This document shows, piece after piece, positions 56,989 through 64,000 of a stretch of DNA of 64,000 nt. The stretch comes from Bromus sterilis (lineage: Eukaryota; Streptophyta; Magnoliopsida; Poales; Poaceae): NCBI GenBank assembly GCA_950022295.1, contig OX465600.1, forward strand, positions 23,845,282-23,909,281. Reading direction: 5' to 3'. The notes below the pieces were generated by a model, which made no database searches, was not told the origin of the DNA, and worked only from the letters and a program-made list of their open reading frames with translations. Position numbers and translations under genes: made by a program. Within the stretch, counting starts at the first letter, position 1; each line of letters starts with the position of its first letter.

Positions 56989-57668
56989 TTTCGTGGTCAT
57001 ACCTAAGGCATACCCTTAAGTATCGCATATCATGGGGTACCCTTAACGAGATAATAAGGGTAAGATTAACATATAACCGAGTCAGGTGTTACTCGATGAT
57101 CAAAGTATGACTACGCTTCCGAGTAACAAATAACTCGGGGTGGAAAGCTACTCGGACACGAAGCTACCGAGTAACGAGCAACTCGGACAAGAGGATGGTC
57201 AACAGTCACCGAAGTTATACAGTCAAGCATCCCGCTGCACCCATTAGAATACGACTTAAAGAAGGAGTTACTCAAGACACCTCACTACTCCGAGCATTAC
57301 TTCACATAATAAGTAGCACTAGAAACAACCGCATTTATTAGGCATTAACCTCTCGTTGATTCCCCATTTATGTAATTTAAGTGGCATGGGGGTGGCGCAC
57401 TCTATATAAGCCATTCCCAGCACTAACCAGGGACGACTTCTTCTTCTTCCTCTCCTATTTTCTTCCTCTCCCATGGAAACGACCTCACATGTACATGTTG
57501 TTCATACAAAGATAAGAAAAAGCTCCTCCGGGAGCGCGAGACGTAGGGATTTTATCTCCTCCGCGAGAGTCCCGAACTCGATAAAATCGCCTGCGTCACC
57601 CATTTGCATCTCGATAGATCATGCTCCGTTCATACCCCCTCTCGATTGTCAGGATTATATCCACGACA
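56989..57668 (+). repeat. 3' LTR of LARD 2
   Basis: Very similar to the 5' LTR; its first two bases are TT instead of TG, which would impair integrase recognition of this end in any future copy. It ends CCACGACA before the CTTTC duplicate. Confidence 0.85.
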
Positions 57669-58139
57669 CTTTCCTCGTACATTACTCATTTCCCCTTTCC
57701 CTTGTGCTCTGTGCTTGCCATTGATTAGACTAGATCAGATTTGATTGGATTCTATCCAATTCAATCCGATACCCCTTTCCTTTTTGCTCGATTGCTTATG
57801 TAGATGCATGTGTAGTAGTGTTTGTGTTCATGCTTAGGGTTTGTGCATGTTCATCAATGGCATGCTAAATATGTGCTCCTTGTTTTACACATGCGAATGT
57901 TCAGTCCATGCTTAGATCATAGCAGTACTTGACCATGTTCCCTGATTGCAACTTCAGTCCATGCTTAGATCAGTTACCATGTAGATGCAGTGCCATCTAG
58001 ATCATCAGTGGAAGTTGCCATGTAGATCATCAGGCAATCTTCGGTCCTTGATTCAGATCATGAGTGGTAGTTGGCATCTAGATATAGTGCTATGTTTATA
58101 TCATAGCACAACCATGCTAATGGTGCTTTTCTTTGTGCA

Positions 58140-58400
58140 GGATGCTGAGGTTGACGAGGACACCTCCCCATGAACCGGTGGCTCGGGAGGGTGTACCTCC
58201 CTGGCAGGGTGGCTATCATGAGGGTGCCGCACATAGTGGGGCGCAAGCCGAGGACTGGCCATGAGGAGGGTGCTCGGGAGCCAATCCACTTCTATGTATA
58301 GATCAAGGGCGAGGAGGACGCCGCCATGCTCATCATCCCTCCCCAATTCAGGGAGGTGATTGATGGCTTCTCGCCCCTCGTTGGTTACCCCAAGTGGAAG
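58140..58400 (+). pseudogene. B3-like domain fragment, part 1 (Harbinger cargo)
   Basis: After an acceptor-like TTTGTGCAG the plus strand reads HFYV, then after an in-frame stop KGEEDAAMLIIPPQFREVID and GFSPLVGYPKWKV, in the style of grass B3-domain proteins (beta strands ending in a FxxxxxGxxxP..KV pattern). The frame is interrupted at about 58404 by a retroelement and resumes at about 60001. In-frame stops (for example after HFYV) show that it is not an intact gene. Confidence 0.5.
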
Positions 58401-58403
58401 GTT

Positions 58404-59999
58404 TGAGATGTAGTGCAACAGAAAGTTTCCCTCGGTGAAGATACCAAGGTTATCGAACCAGTAGGACTCAGGAGATACAAGTAGGTGACAACATCGCCAG
58501 AAATTGCTTCCTGACTAGGGTGTTGTCGTGGACCTGCACACAACAACAAATAACTTTGCTCCCAACGAGTATAGAGGAGTTGTCAATTCCTCCGGCCTTG
58601 TCGTTTACAAAGGATCAACGCAAGAGATAAAAGGTGCAAAGGAAAGTAAAAACTGGAAGTAAATTGAGGGTGTGAAGAATAATGTGAAGATGGACCGGGG
58701 TCCCGTGATTTTCACTAGTGATGTCTCTCTCCCAAAAGAGGATAAAAGTGCTAGCGAGGTAAACAAATCACAGTTGGGAAATTGACAGGATTATGAAGGC
58801 ACCGCAATGCTAACTATGCTGCAAAGAAAGAAAGGGCTCAAAAGTAATGGGCAGTACGCCAAGGTAAGTAGACCGAAATCCATCTGCATCTACTACGAAT
58901 CATACACCTCGAGATATCTATCAAGAACATCTCGCTGGTATTAAGTTGCGAATCCCACACAAAGTGTAAACTCAAAGCAACAGACAACTGCATTAAAAGA
59001 ACTTTGCGTAAAGTAAACAATCCTTGCACCCGCAGGTACAAGCACCGTTGTTTTATCCCTGGTGGCAACAACACATCCCCTAGTCTCATGTTTCTGTCAC
59101 TCAAGCTAGACATCAAGGGGCTGAACCCACAATCGAGCATAACGCTCTCTCTTGGAGTTGCAAATAAAATACTTGGCCAAAGAAAATACCGCAACGGAGA
59201 ACATGCAAGAATTTACTCAAGAACAAAATATAAAAGAGAAGAACCAAATATATTACTCATCACAATCTGAACATAGTCTCATAATCCATCAGATCCCAAC
59301 AAACTCAGCATAGCAACAGCAGAAATTACATAGATGCCTCGATCATGTGAGGCAGCTCACGAGGACTCGAAAGTGGAAGCACAAAAGGGGGAGAGATTCA
59401 TCACATAGCTACTGGTCACGGACCCATGGTCCAAGGGGGACTACTCACGGTACATACGGGAGGCGTCCATGGCTATGGATGGTCTCTCGGAGGGGGTTCC
59501 TCCTCCCGGCAGGGTGCCGGGGCAGCTTCTCCAGGAAGCCCCGATCTTGAAACGGCGGCGGCGGCGGTACAGAGGGGAGTTCGCAAGAAAGAGATCGATA
59601 TTAGGGGTTTCCACCCCGAGGGGTAAATATAGGCGAAGGGGGGCGTCGAGGGGACCCACGAGGCAGTCAGGAGGGTCCCTGGCGCGACCCAGGGTGGGGC
59701 CGCGCCACCTGCCGTCCTGGCTGCCTGGTGGTGGCCCCCCTTCCCTCTCTTGGTGATTCCGGAAGCTTCTGTTGCGCTGATTTTTTATATATTTTTTCGG
59801 AAATTTTTGGAGCACTTTTAATGGCCGGAAAACCTGAAACACAAAACAGCAGAAAACAGAAACTGACAACTGGGTGCACTGAGTTAATAGGTTAGTCCAA
59901 ATAGGTTCAAAAGTGTATGAAAGTTCAAGTAAAACATGACAAAGTCACACAAAACATGCATGAAGCAAGCAGGAATTATAGATACGTTTGGGACGTATC
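58404..59999 (-). mobile_element. Retroelement (solo-LTR-like) inside the Harbinger cargo
   Basis: On the minus strand the block begins TGATACGTCCCAAACGTATC, a terminus style abundant in Pooideae repeats, and ends near GTTTCCCTCGG..AACAGAAAG..CACTA in the opposite direction (plus 58404-58440). It interrupts the B3-like frame. No coding domain is readable. The imperfect flanks ATCTC/ATCAC could be a decayed 5-bp duplication. Whether this is a solo LTR or another non-autonomous class is undecided. Confidence 0.6.
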
Positions 60000-60000
60000 A

Positions 60001-60290
60001 GTGATGAATAAGTGGCTGGTGATCAAGTCGGCGTGCGTCGTCCGCCTCTTGGCCACCAAGTGATGCGAGTTCTAGGTGCAAATCCAGAACTTTTGAGGGC
60101 CACATGGTTCTTGGTCAGGGGTGGGAGTACTTCTGCCACCGCCACCGGATCGTCGCCGGTGACCTTGTCCTACGGATCAGTGGACTAGGCCTGAAGGTGC
60201 AGATCAAGAGCTCCAAAGCCTACACCGTGCGCTGTAACAAGCACAAGTGCCTGGGCGACTTCAGCTTAGCCCTCGGGTCCAGTTTATATG
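60001..60290 (+). pseudogene. B3-like domain fragment, part 2 (Harbinger cargo)
   Basis: The plus frame reads MNKWLVIKSACVVRLLATK and, after a stop and frame change, LGQGWEYFCHRHRIVAGDLV and RISGLGLKVQI, followed by RCNKHKCLGDF. The GW..F...H.I..GD.vv.r..g pattern is the C-terminal half of a B3 DNA-binding fold as seen in plant REM-type proteins. Together with 58140-58400 this is a captured and decayed fragment of a putative transcription-factor gene. The B3 identity is by motif style only. Confidence 0.5.
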
Positions 60291-60806
60291 TTATTTGTTT
60301 ATGCTTAAGGTAGTTTGAACTTGTCGTGCGTGAACTTGCAGTGAACTTGTGTTGTATATTTTGGTCAGGTTAGCACCCTGGTGCATAGCAGGGGGCATGG
60401 ATGCCCCCGCTATGTTTCACGTATCCGGTGTAGTGTTAATTAGGTGTTTCTTAATTCTTGTTGTTCTTATTTTGTTGGTGATTTTTTTTGGTTTCCTGTT
60501 GTTCATCTTCAACTGCTGCTCTTTTGGTTGTGGTGCTGCTAATGTGGTGGTAAGGCCACCACATTTGAAAGGGGTGAGAAGTTCACACACGTGTATGCAA
60601 CCAAATAGCCTTGGTTTGCATCTGCTCCACCCTAGAATCGCATAGTCAGGCAACCGAACAACATGCCCCAAATGGCCCTTGATGCAATGCAGGCAACCAA
60701 ACAACATGCATATGTTGGGTTTTTGCCTGCATTTGCTCAACGAGGCCCTCTGGAGAAGGCTATGCAATGCAGGCAAATGTGGAGATGGGAACCAAACATG
60801 CCCTTA

Positions 60807-63800
60807 TAGTTGTTCAAAATAACATCAGAACTTAGCATTGTCAAATAGTAGTTTACTAGATACTATGTCGATCATGGTCATTGACGATGTGATATATCGA
60901 GGGTAGCACGTACAAGGATAGGCATGACGATACATGGGCCCACTAGCCCGTGTATGCCTCTTGATGCCGCATAGGAGCCCTTCTTCCAGAAGCATCATCT
61001 ACTTGGCGTGCACGTGTATAGGACTCCATGGTCGATCTGATCCGTAGGTCGGTTCGCCCATGTAACCCTAGGTCATGTCTCCGTATATAAGGCGAGGTTA
61101 GGGATAGCTAGAGGACCTTGATTTCTAGTCATCAATCTTGATAGTAATAAACAACATTGTAACCCCTTCTCACGAGGTTTTCATCCCCCCATTAATAAAA
61201 AACAAGCAAGAGTTGGGTACTTTCGGTAAACATCTACATCCTCTCATCATGAGGGCCCGAATCTAGGTAAACCCACCGCGGGCTATCCTCTCTCGTACTT
61301 TCGGTCACTCGATCCACCCTACCGGAATCACCGTTGGTTTTCTGCACCGTACAAGAGGGTCAGAGAACCAATCCAGATTGGATCTTCACCACTAGTCGGT
61401 GGCTTCCTGTTAGGCCAGAAGTTCACTTTTGGCGCCCTCGCCTTCATCGTCTTGAGTGTGTGCGACTCTACAAACTTCCCGCCGCCCCGCCCCATCCACT
61501 CCATCAACTTCGAGACCATGGAGTTCATCATCGACCACTATGGAGGCACACGACTCCGCGTCCCAGACCGCATTGGGGCATTGGGCATGACCTTAGGAGG
61601 AATCCTGGAACTGCACCTGACATAAATATCTAAGCCACGCACCTAGCGCGCCCTAGTTATCAGCAACTAACCCCCTCTCCCGATCTCTTGGAAGGAAGGC
61701 AAGGCCTCCTCACAGCATCGTGCTTCTCCTTTGATCTCTAGGCGAAGATCAAGGCGCAACCTCTTCAACAAATCACACTCCATATCCAATCTAGAGGGGA
61801 GGCACAACATCTCCATCAACACAGTTCTTCCCCGACCTCTCAGAGAGGATACATAGAAACCCGCTAGCCCGCCACGACGCGCAGTTCGTCGAAACTTCCT
61901 AGAGGTCGGCAGCGACGCTGACCTCATCGACTATACGGGCAACACCATCTACTTCTACAACGCCGACAACTATGAAAGGTCTTCATCAGCATCGTGCGCG
62001 ACTACTACATGCGTGAGGCCTTCACCTTGGAGCAGGTCTTCATGGCCAACATCGACACAACTGCAAATGGGGGCTTTGGATTCGAAGGTGGAGAAGTGGA
62101 TAACCATCCTCCCTCCAACGTGGCATGAGCAAATCTTTCGATCTCTACCCCCCGGCTATGGACTCCCAGGAACAAGCGCGCCGACAATAACAACGACCAA
62201 CCTTGAGGTCCTTTGCCCTCCCCTAACGGGAGATCATCCGGTCTCCAAGACGGTGGAAGCCATGCGACAGATGACACTAGGGGTACATTGAGACCTAGAG
62301 CTGCAAGCCGCATGGAAGATGACCTAGGAAGAAATAATACAAACGCAACACCATCAACAACGCCTTCCCTCAGGCGCGGTGTCCGAACTAGCAGCACACG
62401 GGCGTGTAACTAGAGCCCATCAGTCTAGCCCAGAGCGCTCAGATGTCGTGTCGACGCCAACACGTTACCTTCATATCGCTGCAGCCTAGGCAAAGCAACT
62501 CAAGGACAACCCGTTGATAGCGCAACTCAAAACAACACTTCAAAAAGGTGTCGAGCATCAAGACACCATTAGCGATTCACGACCCCGATTAGCAAATACG
62601 AACAAGGTCCTCATCGCAGCAGGACACACGCGGCAGCGAGAGAGTGAGAACTCCTTACACTGGGAGGTGACAATGCCGAAACAAGCGACCAATAAGGAAC
62701 ACCTCAGTAGCAACTCTACGCGACTACGCCTACTACTGGTCCCCTCCAGGCTCCAACCTGTCATATACCGCCTCGGCCATCATCCCTGCCTATGGGGTCA
62801 CATAAGAGCCTGGGATAAGGAGCAATACAAGTACAACTATGAACTACCGACGACATCATCTGCTCTCACAGCCAGCATAGCCCCACCGTGTTTCACGTAC
62901 CTTTCATCGTATGAGGGATCGACAAGTACGAAGGTGAGGCCAAACTAGACCAATGTCTCAACGAACCTCACAACCGTAGACATGGCCGACGGTGATGTCA
63001 GCAACATGTTGAGATATGTTTCCGCTCTGCCTTACGGGCTCAACACGAACTTGGCAAAACGGGCTTCCTCCAAACACAATACGCATATGGAAGGACTTCA
63101 AGGATGCCCTCCTCAATAACTTCAAGAGAACATATGAGCATCCCAAAAGCTCATAAGACCTCCACAACTTAATCCAGGGTGACAAGGATCTCTTCAAAGG
63201 ATTTTTTTCCTCAGTGGTTCAAGAAGCACAAACTCTCGCCGTCGTCTTAGTGAGCAGGCAACAAGGCCTTCAGGACAGCAGGAGCCCGACCTTCACCAGA
63301 AGCTCGGAGTTAGCCAAGCCAAAGGAGAGCTCGAAACCATGGTTTAACTCATTAAGATATCAAACGATTATGCCAACAGCCAATAAATAAAGAGGTTCAG
63401 ACACCGGTTCGTCCAAGAGCTCACCAAAGCGCGAGAACATGACAACGGACAAAACTGCAATCGAACTGCAACAAGGAGGAGAAGCGTCAAGATGTGGACG
63501 GTGGATCCAGATTCCGAGATGGTTGCGACAATGAATGAGGCCAGTATCTTCAAGGTTGATGGCGGCAAAAGACAAAAGTGGGGCATCAAGGGGAAGCGTC
63601 TGGTTCTAACGTACAAAGAGATCATAAATATCCCCCAATAAGTACCACATCCATGACGCGTGTAAGGTTGCACACACCACCAGAGATTGTGCCCTCAACA
63701 ACAAGCTCGCAAAGGAGAAGAACGCAAGTCCCAACGAGGAGCACGACGTAGATGAGGACGGTATCCCACCCTTGTCGCAAATGCCCAGAAAACCAATGTT

Positions 63801-64000
63801 GATTGAGCGACAGCTACCAAGGCTTTCCCCAAAGCATTGGCATTGTCAACATGATTTTTCGGGGACTCGAATCCAAAGGAGCACAGGAAAAACAACGAAA
63901 GAGGTCCACGCAATCGTGTCGGGAGTCCCACGAACAACGGTACATGAACTGCTCTGAATCGTCAATCTCCTTCTGACATGTCAAACCATCCAAAGTTCAT
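60807..64000 (+). mobile_element. Degenerate Gypsy-like LTR retrotransposon, truncated by the window edge
   Basis: 60866-61320 has LTR-like features: CGTATATAAGGCGAGG near 61081 (TATA), ATTAATAAAAAACAAGC near 61190 (polyadenylation) and a repeated GTACTTTCGGT motif. From about 61350 a decayed gag follows; scattered over shifting frames are pieces such as WKDFKDALLNNFKRTYEHPK (about 63090-63150) and, near 63640-63700, a knuckle-like HDACKVAHTTRDCAL. Many stops and frameshifts make it non-functional. The LTR ends and primer-binding site could not be fixed, and no 3' LTR is inside the window. Confidence 0.65.

Larger units (their letters stand above)
52865..57668 (+). mobile_element. LARD 2: related non-coding LTR retroelement (4.80 kb)
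   Basis: LTRs of 679 and 680 bp (52865-53543 and 56989-57668) are bounded by the perfect 5-bp duplication CTTTC (52860-52864, 57669-57673). The 5' LTR starts TGTCGTGGTCATACC; the 3' LTR starts TTTCGTGG, its terminal TG mutated to TT. GTTGGCGCCCACCTTGGGGC follows the 5' LTR. The 3.45-kb interior lacks any retroviral-type enzyme domain. It shares long, strongly similar stretches with LARD 1 (for example 55340-56830 with 33540-35040), while the first part of the interior and the LTR U3 differ more, so the two are members of one family but distinct subfamilies. Confidence 0.88.
52053..60803 (+). mobile_element. Composite PIF/Harbinger-type element with gene cargo (8.75 kb including insertions)
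   Basis: The left end GGGCGTGTTTGGTTG and the inverted right end GGGCATGTTTGGTTC match at 13 of the first 14 bases and are flanked by TTA on both sides (52050-52052 and 60804-60806), the 3-bp duplication of PIF/Harbinger elements. Subterminal repeats of CAGGCAACCAAACAACATGC type lie at 60640-60780. No transposase or Myb-like ORF is seen. The cargo is an intron-containing, B3-like gene fragment. LARD 2 (52865-57668) and another retroelement (about 58404-59999) interrupt it; without these about 2.3 kb remain. Confidence 0.8.

Overview
The window is plant nuclear DNA, most likely from a grass of the Pooideae type. The evidence is GT-AG intron-split genes of known plant families, a GC-rich receptor kinase gene next to AT-rich intergenic DNA, many Stowaway-type MITEs with TA target duplications, grass-type Helitron termini, a PIF/Harbinger element with a GGGC-TGTTTGGTT terminus, and nested LTR retroelements. 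Nothing looks bacterial, viral or organellar. The species cannot be fixed from sequence alone.

Three intact protein-coding genes are supported, all on the minus strand. (1) 7119-10752: a two-exon LRR receptor-like kinase of subfamily XI, RGI/RGFR type (root meristem growth factor peptide receptors), with the RxGG motif, one TM segment and a complete RD kinase. (2) 20264-27257: a 13-exon AAR2 gene (U5 snRNP/PRP8 assembly factor) whose exons join to a 401-codon frame, including a 33-nt microexon. (3) 40889-48971: a 9-exon CNOT9/Rcd1 (CAF40) gene for a CCR4-NOT subunit, 334 codons, with a diverged central segment and introns filled by a Gypsy gag fragment, a LINE fragment, a MITE and a large foldback.

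Layout: 1-1330, gene-free flank; 1322-5900, a duplicated segment flanking an internally deleted Copia-type element (1680-4055) plus MITEs; 7.1-11.1 kb, receptor kinase and its leader; 11.5-18.6 kb, MITEs, retroposon-like blocks and a 12-copy array of an ~85-bp tandem repeat (16.56-17.57 kb); 20.3-27.3 kb, AAR2 with a Helitron terminus in intron 8; 28.1-29.6 kb, three small Helitrons, one nested inside another in opposite orientation; 30.4-35.7 kb, a non-coding LTR element (LARD 1) with 5-bp TSD; a Helitron 3' end at 39159; 40.9-49.0 kb, CNOT9; 50.3-51.3 kb, a TIR element carrying a LEA_2 gene fragment; 52.05-60.80 kb, a composite PIF/Harbinger element carrying a B3-like gene fragment, interrupted by LARD 2 (52865-57668) and by another retroelement (58.4-60.0 kb); 60.8-64.0 kb, a degenerate Gypsy-like element running off the right edge.

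The three genes do not form a pathway: one is a cell-surface peptide receptor, one acts in spliceosome assembly, one in mRNA deadenylation. The accessory interest lies in the nested transposons, the gene-capturing elements, the 85-bp array, and a shared non-coding LTR family with clustered ACTCGG motifs and a conserved stem-loop beside the polypurine tract.
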